NCBI GenBank assembly: GCA_947247005.1
Contig: OX365959.1
Location: 33,004,148-33,068,147, forward strand
Origin: Spisula solida
Lineage: Eukaryota > Mollusca > Bivalvia > Venerida > Mactridae
Direction: 5' to 3'
DNA length: 64,000 nucleotides
This document shows positions 1 through 12,632 of the stretch, one piece after another. The notes beneath the pieces were generated by a model. The model had not been told where the DNA came from. It searched no databases and saw only the letters and a list, made by a program, of their open reading frames with translations. Positions within the stretch are counted from its first letter, which is position 1; each line of letters begins with the position of its first letter. The position numbers were made by a program, and so were the translations under genes.

Positions 1-302
1 TTCCGTGATAAAATATTTCAATTTGACCCATTACGTCATATTGGCGTCATTTTCATGATTTACAAATGCCGCCAGAACAAACCACTGGACGTGACGATTT
101 GACCGACACATTTTAGGACAATATATCCCGACCAAAAACATCAATTAAGTTTTGAAGTGCGTTGTATACTGTGCCACGCTTTTAGGATACATAACATCCT
201 TGCGCTATTGACATGCTTTAAGTAGATATTTGACGTTTAGTCGTCATGGCAAGGTAGTTCAAAACCTTGGTCTGGCAATGATATATAGACTTGCACATCA
301 TT

Positions 303-400
303 TCTTCCTCCTCCCTTGAGGGTTCCAGTCAAGGGATTAGCGGACAATGTTGTTGGGGGGCTTCCGGAGGGTATGGCCAATCCATCGCCATGTTCGCTTC
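303..400 (-). pseudogene. RTE-like LINE relic, C-terminal end of the RT ORF
   Basis: Read on the minus strand, this stretch gives WRWIGHTLRKPPNNIV, then a stop, then SLDWNPQGRRK. This matches the C-terminal tail of the RTE-like element at 45.5-48.6 kb (WGWIGHTLRRAQPNI...LDWNPHGTRRRGR). It is a short, stop-containing fragment with no recognisable ends. The match is seen directly; origin from a LINE of that clade is inferred. Confidence 0.65.
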
Positions 401-405
401 TTTAT

Positions 406-3400
406 TGTCATGGTAATTGGGGACTGGTTTGTTACCGCTACAGAAACATACATTACATAACATTTTGTTAAATGTTTATTTTGACCCATGATGAAAATCG
501 CTTATTTTTTCTGTCTTCTTATTTGCCCTTACATTTTCAATTATCGACTCTTCCGGTTACGAGTTTTCAACAGATGCCATAGACCTAGGAAATGTATATT
601 CTTAACCACCGGACACAATGCAGCGTATGCTAGATCGGCAAAAAAAATTGCTGACAGCTCATGTTACGACTGTGGAGGTCATTTTTACAAGTGAAGCTAA
701 ATTTGAAGGCAGACACAGGAGGTCGTTAGGAAGTACATCAAGAAGAAACTTTAGAGCATTTAGAGGGTTACATGTTTTCCTTATAGATGAGTGGAACAAC
801 ATTCTACTATCCCATAGTTTCCCACCAATGAGACTAGGTACCAGTTAGAATTAGACACAGACGCCTGATTTGCATAGCAGGTTGCAGCGTGTCTAAACCT
901 TGATTTCAATAACATTTGCACATATTTGACTCCATATATTGATTTCGTCACGTGCAAAATTTCAATAAAATTTAAGCACATAAACTAGCCTAAATATTTC
1001 AAAAACCCACTGTTGCATTTTTAAAATCGGTTAAGTGTACATCGGTCAAACTGTCTCCCAATGACAAATAGGAGTATCGTGGACAGGTTCTACAAAAAAA
1101 ATCGGAAACCACCGGAGAAACTATGTGTTATTCTTATCGCCCATGACGAATTCCTCAGCGGGACCTAGGTTTAAGACTTCTTTGGTGTTTATATATACAC
1201 CTTTCCCAATCTGCCACATGTGTGGGACGATGATGAACTGTGTGTAGCAATGTGTCCACTCATTGCAACATTATCCCCGACACATCTGTATACGATGTAA
1301 TATTGATATTTATTGCACAAGTGTACCAAATTTCATCCATTCCAAGCTGGCCTAAAATAAACTTTTAAGAGCAAATGTCCACGTAATTCTGGATCACCCC
1401 TCGCACAGGTAAACAAGTTAGCAGTGATAAACAAAACAACTTAACAAAGTACTTAAGCAGATAGATATCTTTGTATTTGAACTTTGGTTAGTTTTAACAT
1501 ATGAACATCAAATACGAGTCGCTGTTCCCGCCAATGCTCTTTCTAGTGGTTGGCCATAACTTGTAGTCTTTTCTATGGGCTTGTTCCGATAGACCACATA
1601 ATGAACATCGGAGGACAACAATACGGCTTTTAGACAAAGTTTCTTTGTGTTTTCGCCCCGTTATTCTTGACCTGGCTTGAATCAAATGAAGGGACCCTGA
1701 AAATAAAGCAAAACTATCATAAATCAACAGGCCATTTGAAAACTATGCTGTAAAAGAGCTAAATGACAAAGCTGCTGTCCGTCAAAAAGGTTTACAAGGG
1801 CATGAACAAGTTTTGCTGAATGAAACAGAATTGGATGGGTTTAATGAGAAACTATGACCTGGCTAGTAAAATATATGCAATAAGTAGCAATGCATTAACT
1901 AATGTATTAAGTATATATGTTACCAATTAATATCGAGTGAGGGAGAGGAGAAATATATTCATTATACGCATTATTTCTGAAACTGCTCACACACACAGCA
2001 TTTCTGAAATAGCTCACACACACAGCATTTTGTTGTTTTTAAAAAATATCTCGAATATAAGCATACATTGACAAAACAAGTGTCTCTCTAGTCGTATAAA
2101 CATAAAATACAACGCCTCGCACGATAGTTTGTCCAAAGAATCAATAGAAAATGTGAAGAACCGCACATTTTGGCATTTTTATATGTTTTCCTCACCAACA
2201 CAGCATTACGTTTTCAGTTTTGGAAATGCGCGGTTGCACTTTCTGAGAATCAAAGGGATTTTGGTGCATATTTGAAACTGCACAATGTGTATCTCGCCAA
2301 GGAGACGGCTCTCGTCTTTGTTTCATGAAAATTCATTCAGTAATAAGAAAATAAAAAGGAAAAATGTTACCTGGGTCGAGCAATTTTCACCCGTTTTGAG
2401 CCCACCCACACAGCATTTTGTCACGTGGTATGTCCACAGTGTCAAAGATATCGAAATTCAACAAACTTGCGCGTACGGCAATTATTCGACGTCGACAATA
2501 CGAAAGTTTAGATCCCATGGATCTTCATAGATTTCTATCTTATTTTCTTCATCGATACATGATGTATATCTATGTAGTTAATATCTAGAAAGAATCTATT
2601 GTCTTTAGGAAGTATGACTTTTCACGTCAAATAATTTATAATCTAACATAATCATTGAAGGATTGAACGAGATTGAAAATTGTCCAACTTACACGGGCAT
2701 CGTCAACGCTGGTGAATCTTGTCAAAATCCACAACTTTCCAATGGTTAATACATGTACATCATCAAAGACATTTCAATGCGCGAATAATTCATTAAGATT
2801 AATTTTAACATCATCTAAAAATATAACGTGTACGCCGTGATGTTTACAGTGCTCCCAAATTCTCCTAACGCGTGAGTTTTACATAATTATGACGTCACTG
2901 TGTAACTCACGGTAATATGTATACATGTTTCCTTGGTAAATTAACGCGTTATATGGGGAGGAGTTTGTGCACTTGGACTTTAAATTCTTTTTGGAATAAC
3001 CAAATAATTTTTATTGAGGATTATTAATGCTAGTCTACGGATTACATTGGTTAATTAAGGTAAGTTAGAGCTAACATGATTAGCGCGCGTTTAGTTCCGC
3101 AAGGTCCTGGGGCAAAAATGGGCGTTTAAGAATCAATTTATAAATAACTTAGGTTAAACATTTCTGTTAAAATTGACAAGTGCCCTCTCATGTTTTTACT
3201 TGACTAGATCGAATTCTCGGACAATCTGTGATCTAATTTACTTCGATGAATGCCAATTAGCTATTCACACGTTGCTAATGCATGAATGCGAGACACGATC
3301 TCATTGGTTGATTGCCACGTAGTAACGCCCTAAATTGTCTCTCATCGTAAGTTTGGCTGTGATTGACAGTCTGTAAAGGTCGAATGAGGCTGATCAATGT

Positions 3401-3559
3401 AAACCGACTCGATGAGCATGGGGGTCGTAGGATTAGCGATTTAACAGCGGTATGTGTCATTATCTTGTTTATTGCGATAGCGGCCTTTTAAAAGAAGAAG
3501 GCGCTCGTATGATCGACATAAAAGGGCACGGGGCGCTTTCAAAAAGGGCCCCCTTGCGA
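406..3559. other. Non-coding stretch, nothing recognised
   Basis: Only short open frames with no recognisable domain. Small local features: a doubled CACACACAGCATTTCTGAAA motif near 1986-2030 and a CRE-like TGACGTCA near 2891. No exon of DHX9 or another gene was recognised. Confidence 0.5.
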
Positions 3560-4035
3560 AAGTTAGTTTGGAATTCCTATGATTTCTTAGGAAAATCCAA
3601 AGAATTCATAGGAATTTATTTCAAAGAATTCTTAGGAATTCCAAAGAATACTTTGGAATAAAACATTGGAATAGTTAGGATTACTTTGCCGGTATTTGGC
3701 CCAAATTCCAAAGAATTCCTTACTATTCCATCCGCATTACAGGATTAATATTCCAAAGAATTCCAAAGAAATCCAACAGTGAGGAAAGTTTGGATTACTT
3801 TGGAATACTTAGGAATATTTTAATTTTCCAGTACTGTTGGAATAGTTAGGATTTCTTTGGAATAGTTAGGATTTCTTTGGAATATTATTCCAATGAATTC
3901 TTTGGAATTGTTTGGAATATTTTTAAGAATTGTCTGAAAATTCTTAGGAATTCTTTGGATTTCTTTGGAATTCCTTAGAATTCTTTGGAAAATCTCACTA
4001 AAATTCCAAAGTAATCCAAACAAATCCATTCAAAT
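3560..4035. repeat. Degenerate GGAATTC/TTCCAAAG repeat tract 1
   Basis: Built from imperfect iterations of GAATTC, TTTGGAAT, TTCCAAAG and TTAGGAAT in both orientations, so it is largely self-complementary. The open frames at 3452-3661 and 3820-4029 only read through it. A second tract of the same composition lies at 13836-14235. Confidence 0.75.
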
Positions 4036-5640
4036 TATTTTAATGGAATGTGCCATATTTGGTCACAAACCTAAAACAAATGAACTGAATCAGAATTGAT
4101 AATGTAACTTTGACCACTGAAAGATCACTATCTAAAGCTCACCTTTAAATTGTGCCTTTAAATTGGCTCAGAGGAGCTAAAAATGATGACAATTCTACCA
4201 AATATATCACATAAATTATGTTTTTAATATTTTCTATTATGATGTACAATCAATGTCTCATTATCTTATTAATATTGCTGCTAAATCAATACAGGTAACC
4301 ATTTTTCTCTCACTGGGCTGGCACTGCCTGCGGTGCACCTGAAAATATAAAACAAATTGCACTGTTATGTACTACATACTATATATTATAATATATTTTT
4401 AGACTGAATTTAAGTGACTTGAATAGGTTTTACACCTCATTGAAAAGTATGATCATATAACAGCAATATTTTGTATACCAGGCCCACAACCTGGATTCTC
4501 ACCAGTTCTGACCACAATTTACCATATGCCAAAACAGGCAAGGACATCCTGAGATTATTCTGGTATATATCCTCATACCCCTCTTGTTTAACCTGACAAT
4601 GATCTTTGTTACCAAGTTTGATTAATATAATGATTGAACAATGTCAATGTTAAAGAAAACAAATTTATGACTGGCTTAATATCAGGTCATAGGTCAATTA
4701 TCAGCATCAATGGAGCAGATTGATTGTTATAATGAATCACTCACTGTTCAATTGTAAGGAGTGAATCAATTGCTTGCAGAAGGACAAGTAATTACTGGTT
4801 GATTATTCATTCCAGGAAACTGCGTCATTATATTTAGGTACATCTGTGACACTGTTTGTAGTATATAAAGACTAAAATTAACTATTTAAACAAATAACAC
4901 TGAGCATATTTCAAGGAAAACAATATGAAAATAATACCTTTGATGTACTTTGGTGAGGTCATGCTCTCTTACCTGCCTTGCTTAAATTCTGTACTTCCCG
5001 AAGAGTTGTGTGAACTGTAATGATCCTGGTTGTTGATAATGATGTCATAGACATACCATATTTATTCTTTGTCATGGTCTATGAGATTAATTCCAAAACC
5101 TGAAAAATTCCATATAGTGGGTCAGCTAGAAAATATGACGTGTATATACCGAAATATTAATTGGTTTTTAATCACATTAACGTTTACTTAACCCATCCTC
5201 ATACATCATGCAGTGGTTAGTCAAGTCACTAGACATACAAGCTGAAGAATATTCTGAGAAAGGAGAATGATAAGAATCAGTCTCAAATCTTTAATTTGGT
5301 GCATCATAAATGACATATTGTTCATCCTGAAGGTGTTTAAAAGCTATACATACTTAAATCTAAGTTGTTTGATAGTCAGCATGCTAAGAACAAACATGAC
5401 AAAATACTATATACAATGTTATTCACAAAATATCTTGTATGCATCATGTTGAGGTTTTGAGCATATATTATTGTTTATAGGAAACTACTAATATATATAA
5501 TACTTATATCTAAATCAAATAAACAGTGTACCTTGCATGTCGGTTGCAGTGCATATGTTGATATCCTCCTACATCACTTTAACAGCAGTATGTCCACAAA
5601 ATAATAAAACATTGTCCACCATTTGGTTTAATGCTGACAA
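4036..5640. other. Non-coding stretch, nothing recognised
   Basis: AT-rich sequence with no recognisable exon, RNA gene or element end. Confidence 0.45.
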
Positions 5641-5870
5641 TATGGGCGGCACGAAATACCCAAATATACCCAAATATACCCAAATACACCCAAATATACC
5701 CAAATATACCCAAATATACCTTTATTAGTAAGAATCTTACCCAAATATTTGCAATTTTATAACAAATTAGCTTAAATAAACGATACTACGCAGTTTAAGG
5801 AATAAAAAAATGTCAAATAGTAAGTTTTTTCGGTAAATAAACACTACAGTACGGAACCCGTATCATGCCG
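5641..5870 (+). repeat. Left arm of a ~225-bp inverted repeat with CCCAAATATA array
   Basis: The arm starts GGCGGCACGAAATACCCAAA, continues with about six ACCCAAATAT units, then a unique part containing TACGCAGTTTAAGGAATAAA and TTTTCGGTAAATAAACACTA. The same sequence occurs in reverse complement at 12400-12632. The pair may be the ends of one ~7-kb element or two opposed copies of a short element; no transposase lies between them. Confidence 0.7.
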
Positions 5871-6478
5871 ACATGCGGCGTATATGCGTATCCGATAAAT
5901 CTAACCCTATCTAGCTGCATATGTATGAATCTGGCCCATATCTTTGTCATTTTTATAATTTTCTACATCATTCCTTGAAATGGATTAAATACGATGTAAA
6001 TGATAATTGTTTTAATTGATTACTAAGGACGCTAATTAATCCGACCAGTATCCTGTTGAACGGCGTTTTCCATAATATTATCACGTCGTGAAGATCACTT
6101 TGTCTCCTTTGATGATCTTCATGTGCGGATCCAGAGGGGTTCGGGACGTCCTGTCATAAGACTTCGATTTGTCAGTGTTTAAGTGTGTGCTTATTTCTAC
6201 TTTTCATGTTAATTCATGTTCAGGCGCGTAGCTAGCCCTATAATCATGTGGATTTACGATTTATGATTGCTCCCCGGAATTTTTTGAAAACAATGGTGTA
6301 ATCTGGTGCATTTGAAGCGTTCTCAAGGTGCTTTATTTAGTTTTTAAGATCATTATTTGTAAATAAACGATCTATTGTAAATAGAGTAGGCCTACTTTCC
6401 TGTTCAAAATAAAGCTAAAATATAAACCAGACATATTTACGAGTCCCATTTTAATATGTTCACAAAATCCTCAGATAT

Positions 6479-6593
6479 CATACAGAAAGAACGTTGCTGC
6501 CTTGAAAAGGGACAGGCAACTAGACTTCTATTAGCGGCTAAAAGAAGTGTGGTTGCCTGTCCCTTTTCAAGGCAGCAACGTTCTTTCTGTATG
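6479..6593. repeat. Perfect 42-bp inverted repeat (115-bp hairpin)
   Basis: Positions 6479-6520 are the exact reverse complement of 6552-6593, with a 31-nt spacer in which CTTCT and AGAAG pair again. The arms start CATACAGAAAGAACGTTGCT. Perfect arms mean a young foldback MITE or a hairpin kept intact by conversion or selection. No target-site duplication is obvious. Confidence 0.85.
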
Positions 6594-8574
6594 CATGATA
6601 ACATTGTCAACCAATGTTCATATGTCTGTAGCTACTAGTAAGATCGCATATATTTTTTACCCATCTTATAAAACTAAAACTACCTCTCATTTCAAGCTCT
6701 AGAGACCTACGTAGTAATTAGCACAAAAACGGAACGGTTAGATCAGTGACCTTTTCTAGTTTTCCGAGATGCGATCGGTGCATGGGAACGTTGCCACAGT
6801 GTCGTTGGTGGCGAGCTGCTTTTTACTTTGATCGCTCCATATACTGGAATTCAGCCATAGCCACAGCTTTGTCCTCACCGCGGCACCAGTTACCATAAAA
6901 CGCGGGAAACCTATCGTTCCGTAGCTATACAACTAAGTCGATGTATTGCTTATGTGAAAGTTTATTCGGTGGTCTAGCACCCTGAACCATGAACCAACCA
7001 GAAACTATGCAAAATGACGACAAATTAAAACCTCACGATGTTACACCTATATGTGGAATCGCCTTCTTGCTCTAGAAAGCACTTCAATGGTAGGTTATAT
7101 ATAAAGTTAAGTATATGACACTTTAAAACATTAATGGCTCTTAATGAACTTAACACCCAGAGAATCCCTAGTTGCGGTTGTACTGAGACCAGTTTGTTAA
7201 CGTCAAAGACTACTGCAACAACTACAGTATGGCAGGTTGGCAGTGTCACACAAACACAAACATTCTGGCGTAAATAACCGGCTCGATGTCTGAGTATATA
7301 TAACAAGGCGAATTCTACAGAAATTTAGAATAAAGACACGATAAAGAATGAAGTAGTTTAAAGTGAATTAAGTTCGAACTTTGTCTGAAAAAATATTTTT
7401 GTCCGAATAATGTGGATTCAGTCGAGTACTCGCGTATAGGTAGCTACGAGCCTTATGTCCAATTTATTTAAACTGGTGCTGGTGCATCACACACAACAAT
7501 GACATGGGTGAAAGTTTTCCGTTTTATGACGGATTTCTGTATTTTAGACATGTCCCAAGACCGTTTTTCCCAATCGCGTAAATCCGTCGTAAAAATTTGA
7601 GGGGGGGGGGGGTATGCCGACTTTTGCTAGCGCGACCGCGGTATTCGTAATTGTTTTAGACCGTATTGGTTTTCCAGTGCACAAATGAAACGACCGTTCT
7701 GATTGGCCGATGAAGTTACCTCTACATGTATCCTGTTAATTCTTTGAACCAATCACGGCACTCGATCTTTCCGCTATTCGGGTATTCAGTACCTGTTTGT
7801 ACGACATTTGTCATCAAATCGAAAGTGGAATTTCATATTTTTCAAACGCAATTAAGCGCGTGAGAAAAGTATGTCAGGCACAATTGGCGATCGGGAAACG
7901 ATTGAAATACATTGGCGAATCGGATACGAGCGTGACAAAGCTTTGAATGGTTGAATTAAAAAGAAATTAGGTAAAGTCCAGCGCCGTTCTTTCCGTCAAA
8001 AACTCGGGAAATTGTAATATTTTGTTGCTGCAAATAAGTTCCATAAAAGCCTCTTGACAATATAAATGGGACTTTAAGTTCACACAGCATTGTATGTGTG
8101 TGTGTGGTGTTGGTGAACACACAGTGTTATTTGTAGCAGTTACAAGCATGATAATAAATAGTCAGTCAGTACTCTGAATCTATAGAGGTACACTCACAGA
8201 CATTTTATACTTCCATGTCATGATGATTCAAAGAAACCAATTCATTTAATGTCAATATGAGGAATATTATGCCGAACAATATCCTCTTTAGATCCCTGGA
8301 ATCTTGAGAAAAATTGTATTTTGTCAACATGATTCAGAAGGCGTACTTGCTGAACAGGGACCTTCTTCTTCCAGTTCAGTACAGGTCCCAATCTGGGACA
8401 ATCTTGTACTTTATATTTACAAGATCGTGTGAGCGCCGCACAAGTATTTACAGGGAAGAGTTAAAGAGGTTAAAGACGGCGGGACACAGCACAATTCAGA
8501 AATTAAACAAAAAGTTTATTTTCTTTCTTACCGGCGGTATATTTAATAACTGAAGAACGCTTTGCCCTAGGATC
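6594..8574. other. Non-coding stretch with a poly-G run
   Basis: No recognisable exon. A run of G lies at about 7600-7611 and a GT-rich run at about 8093-8107. Short open frames here show no domain. Confidence 0.45.
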
Positions 8575-8830
8575 TTCAAACTTTACATGGGGGTTGGTTA
8601 TCAACAGTAGACGAACCCTATTGATTTTGATGTCAGTAGGTCAAAGGTCAAGCACACTGTGATCTTTACCATTTCTGACTATTCAAATGGTTTCGGTTCA
8701 ATAACTTTACATAGAGGTTGGTCATCAATAGTAGATGCTGCCTATTGATTTTGAGGTCAGTAGGTTAAAGGTCAAGGTCTCTGACCTTTACTATTTTGAC
8801 TATTTGGCTGTCATGGGGCATGCATGTTTT
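8575..8830. repeat. Two ~125-bp tandem units of a dispersed repeat
   Basis: The phrases TTTACATGGGGGTTGGTTAT / TTTACATAGAGGTTGGTCAT and TATTGATTTTGA(T/G)GTCAGTAGG recur about 125 bp apart. A related unit is found near 26990-27070 inside another repeat. This looks like the core of a 5'- and 3'-truncated repeat of the tandem-core type common in this window. Confidence 0.55.
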
Positions 8831-9713
8831 ACAAACATCTCATGTTTACTTTTTAAGTTTTAATGAAAATTGTGGTTTACCTGAAGCAGAGTCATTGTCT
8901 TGCTTACAATAATATATTTACAAAGAACAATTTAAACCAAATATAGCCCTTAGTGATACAGTACTTACTTAATTAATCTACAACAAAAACTTGTTTTTTT
9001 AGTGCATTATCAGATTATCAGACATTTTACATGGCAGTAGGTCGGTTTTTTGGCAACCTCATGATGCTGGGGTTAAGCTGTTTATTGGCAACCAAAATCA
9101 CATACCCCTGGATTTATACTTTACTGGATGATACTGTTCACTATTAATGTGACCCCAACCTCTACACAAGAACAAAGATCATACACAAATTGTATTATTT
9201 GACAAGAATAGGCAACTTTCAAGCAGTTTTGTCCAAATTATCTGCACTTCTTGACAAGGTACAACCTTAACTTTATTACTTTTGTATAATTTGCACAGAC
9301 AGTTGTTCACTATTAGAACCCCAACCTCTACTCAGTAGAAGTCAAATAGTAATTCAAAGGTTTTAGGTTGAAAGTGGAAACAAAATCACCATGTAAACAA
9401 GCTTTTTTGGATGCCTTTTATTTTTTATAACAGCAGGTCAGAAGTGCCAGAATTTGCTCTCAGAAGTACTTTAAAATGTTTTCAAGGAGCTTCCGGGGGG
9501 CATCCAGCCCCCTGGACCCCTGGCCAAGGCTTTGCCCTGGACCCACTGGCCCCCAGCGTATTTTTCAGTATTTTCATATTTCTCAACTTTCACCCATGCA
9601 ATGAGTATTCATGTTGCGTCTGTTCACGTGTGGATAGAGGGTGGTGCCAAGGGGTGATGTAGAAATTTTGGCAAATGTTTGGCTATCTCATGAACTGAGA
9701 CAAGTATAGCACG

Positions 9714-10032
9714 CCTTATGCACCAGTCAATATTTTGCCAGCCCAGGGGGTTGGAGGGCGGGCGACCCAGGGTGAATTAGACATTTTCATTTTTTTTATG
9801 TCTAAATCCCCACCCAGGAGACAATGCTAACTGTCTATATCCCCACCGTGGGAATAATTTTTCATCCGGGTACTTTAATAAAAACACAAATAAAAGTATC
9901 ACAGTTGTTATCGAGATGTCGACATTCCCTAACGAAAGTCTATTTCTCGGTACTCGAGTCGATAAGGTCGTCTTATTCCGCCTGTCGGGAAGATTCTTCC
10001 CGGGCGGGCATAATATTGACTGGTGCATAAGG
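9714..10032. mobile_element. 319-bp MITE with perfect 21-bp terminal inverted repeats
   Basis: The left end (9714-9734, starting CCTTATGCACCAGTCAATAT) is the exact reverse complement of the right end at 10012-10032. The interior has no coding capacity; the open frames here are incidental. Superfamily unknown, because no clear target duplication is visible. Confidence 0.75.
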
Positions 10033-10458
10033 GGAGCGACTAAGAGACTTGTCAAACTAGAATACACCACCCTCAAATGACTGAATATACAAAGAAATAT
10101 ATATATAACAGTGTGTGTTAAGGGCCACTGGGCGTATGAAATATACCAGATTTATGTAGCGCCCTTTTCATGCTAATGCACGTTCAAAGGCACTTTTCAA
10201 TGATCAAGTAGATCTACACATAATGAACTGTTCATTTTTTCATGACCACAGTGCGTGGCCAAATTGCGGGGATTTGACCCTCTGTATGCCCATGGGGACC
10301 GGGATTTTACCAGTGGTTGAAAAAAGCAAAAGTAAAAAAAACGCCATTTCCCAGGGTGGAGGTTGTGGTGCATTACCTCTGTAGAACAACACCATTAATT
10401 TTGTGAACACACTAAGTATGGTTGATGTACAGAAAGTGTTTTACATAATGATATGAAT

Positions 10459-10697
10459 GGGCCCGGTCTCCCGAAGCATCTCAAGTAGAAATCTCATCTC
10501 AATTAAGATTTTGCTCAAATCAGAGTTAGAATTTGAGATAAATTTAATATACAAGATTTTTAAATTTTACAGTAATAAACTGTTTTGTGATGCGAATTTT
10601 GAGTCTAGCCTCCCATGGATGTTATGTAAAAGATACATGACCATATTTGAAAAGAGATTTGTCTCAGTTTGAGATGTAAAGGAGATCGGGACCTGAT
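10459..10697. mobile_element. MITE family M1, copy 1
   Basis: The left end reads GGTCTCCCGAAGCATCTCAA and the right end is its approximate inverse (TTGAGATGTAAAGGAGATCG). Between them lie AAATCTCA and GAGATTTTGCTCAAATCAGA blocks. Two further copies are at 10893-11262 and 50643-50860, which establishes the family. Confidence 0.7.
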
Positions 10698-10892
10698 TGT
10701 TTCTATGTGAAAGGCCGCTCTGGAGCGCGCTTATGTGGATAGGTTGCACTAATCTATACTACCTACGTGTATGTAATCCTGTATTTACTCGTTTCCCGTT
10801 TTACGATATCCTTAAATTCATGAAAATGAAATACCCCGGGAATGAAAAGTAGCGTCAAATCCTGTAATCTTGGGAAGAAACTTAACACGACC

Positions 10893-11262
10893 AGTCCCCA
10901 CTCCCGCAGCATCTCAAGTAGAAAACTCAGCACAAATTGAGATTTTGCTCAAATCATAGTCCCATAAATAAGACTCTACGTACGTTTCACAGTACTATAG
11001 AGACCTAACGTCATGTAATGTAATGAAATGATACGTTTGGTCTCTGTTGGGACTACTCAAATCAGAGTCTGAATTTTTGATAGATCTGAAGTTTGAGCTC
11101 TTGAAAGTTGACTGTAATAATTTAACTCAGTGAATGGTGTTTCTGTGATGTGATACCAAGTTTGAGCCCAGACTCTCATGGAGTTACCTCAAAGACACAT
11201 GCCAATATTTAAGATGAGATTAAGCTCAAATTGAGATGCTTAGGGAGATCGGGGGCTGTAAA
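10893..11262. mobile_element. MITE family M1, copy 2, carrying a nested MITE
   Basis: It starts CCCGCAGCATCTCAAGTAGA and ends TTGAGATGCTTAGGGAGATC, so the terminal inverted repeats are clearer than in copy 1. It is interrupted by a 99-bp insertion at 10957-11055; without it the copy is collinear with copy 1. Confidence 0.75.
10957..11055. mobile_element. 99-bp nested MITE with 9-bp target-site duplication
   Basis: It starts TAGTCCCA and ends TGGGACTA. CTCAAATCA lies immediately before (10948-10956) and immediately after (11056-11064), while the empty M1 copy at 10459 has this word once. The 9-bp duplication is seen directly; a Mutator-like origin is an inference from its length. Confidence 0.8.
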
Positions 11263-12399
11263 CCCTCTTTCACAATTATGGAGCGGTCGCTTTTGTCGTA
11301 CTTCCGTCGCATGAACGGTTAATTGGCTCGGATTTTCAATGACAATTGTGGATATTTTGAAATATTCTTACGGCGGACATGCGATAGCAATGTATACGAT
11401 AATCAGTTATGAGTCAGTACTATTCGTGTACACATCAGCTCAAATTTATTATTTACAAGATGGTTGAGCAGGCGGCTAGGAGTTTGATCCACACAGTCTC
11501 TGATACGTTGATAGAATGAGGCGTGTCATGAATACATAGTAATGTTCTGTAATTTTAGCTGTCATACGGGTATTTACGTAATGCGTAGAACGAATTATAT
11601 AGATCTAAATATTAATTGATGTTTGCCTTCATTGACTGCTGGTCATTGAATTATGCTAGAAATAGTATAATGTTAACACATCTGTAGATATGTAGATCTA
11701 CAAGAATAATCTCTAATACGAAGATCAACACTGATATTTCCCGTCGCAAGATGTAGAATACCCGTATCATACCCGGCAACTTCAAGGCGTGTGTGCAAAC
11801 ACCAAACCAAGCCTTGCTACGCCCCTGGAACTAATTTAATTGGTCACTCCATGGATGTTTAGATTTATTTACCCTCGCCACTGGGATAACCCATATGGGC
11901 GAGCATAAAGGTCACACCTAGTTCATCATCATGTTCTTGACATGAATATATTGATATGCTTAAACTTTGATAGATATGAGCGTCATAATGTTTTTCCTTG
12001 TATCTAAAATAACCATGTTTTTCTTTTATAGCTGTTTTTAATTTGTTATACTATTTACAATTGTTTGTCGGAAAAAACCTGTTAGCTTGTGTTACTATAT
12101 TGAATACGACGTAAAATAAATCTTGTATCATGTAATGATGTAGATCTTGTATGTATTATTCTTAACAGACCTATATGAAAGTTTAAAAAGCGCACCAGAA
12201 GTGATTTTCACGACAAGAATATATTATGGACACCGTCGATTGATATGGATACCGTTTCGTAGCGAATTGTACGAAACGAGTCATAATTATACGGGAATAA
12301 TATTTATTTTTGCATTTAAAGGCATAAAAAAGTTCATTTACGGTAAACATACAATAAAATGCAATAATGTGGGTGAAATTAGAACAACTAAATGTATAT
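11263..12399. other. Non-coding stretch, nothing recognised
   Basis: No exon, RNA gene or element boundary was recognised. The open frame near 12147-12407 has no recognisable domain. Confidence 0.4.
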
Positions 12400-12632
12400 T
12401 TGGGTAATATTTGGGTGACTATGGGCGTATTTGGGTTTTTCGTAGTGTTTATTTACCGAAAAAACTTACTATTTGACATTTTTTTATTCCCTAAACTGCG
12501 TAATTTAGTTTATTTAGGCTTAATTGTTAATAAAATGCATATATTTGGGTAAAACTTAGGTATATTTGGGTGTATTTGGGTATATTTGGGTGTAATTGGG
12601 TATATTTGGGTATTTCGTGCCGCCGGCACCAT
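12400..12632 (-). repeat. Right arm of the ~225-bp inverted repeat
   Basis: Reverse complement of the 5641-5870 arm. It contains TATATTTGGGTGTATTTGGG iterations, the shared block AAAAAACTTACTATTTGACA and the end GTATTTCGTGCCGCC. The arms differ by scattered substitutions and repeat-number changes, so the pair is not young. Confidence 0.7.

Noticed and set aside
2285..2530. Open frame of 81 codons as a possible exon or small gene
   Set aside because: No recognisable domain or splice context; of a length expected by chance in 64 kb.
9480..9560. GGGGGGCATCCAGCCCCCTG-type GC-rich palindromic stretch
   Set aside because: Looks like the end of another dispersed repeat, but no second copy or border is in the window to define it.
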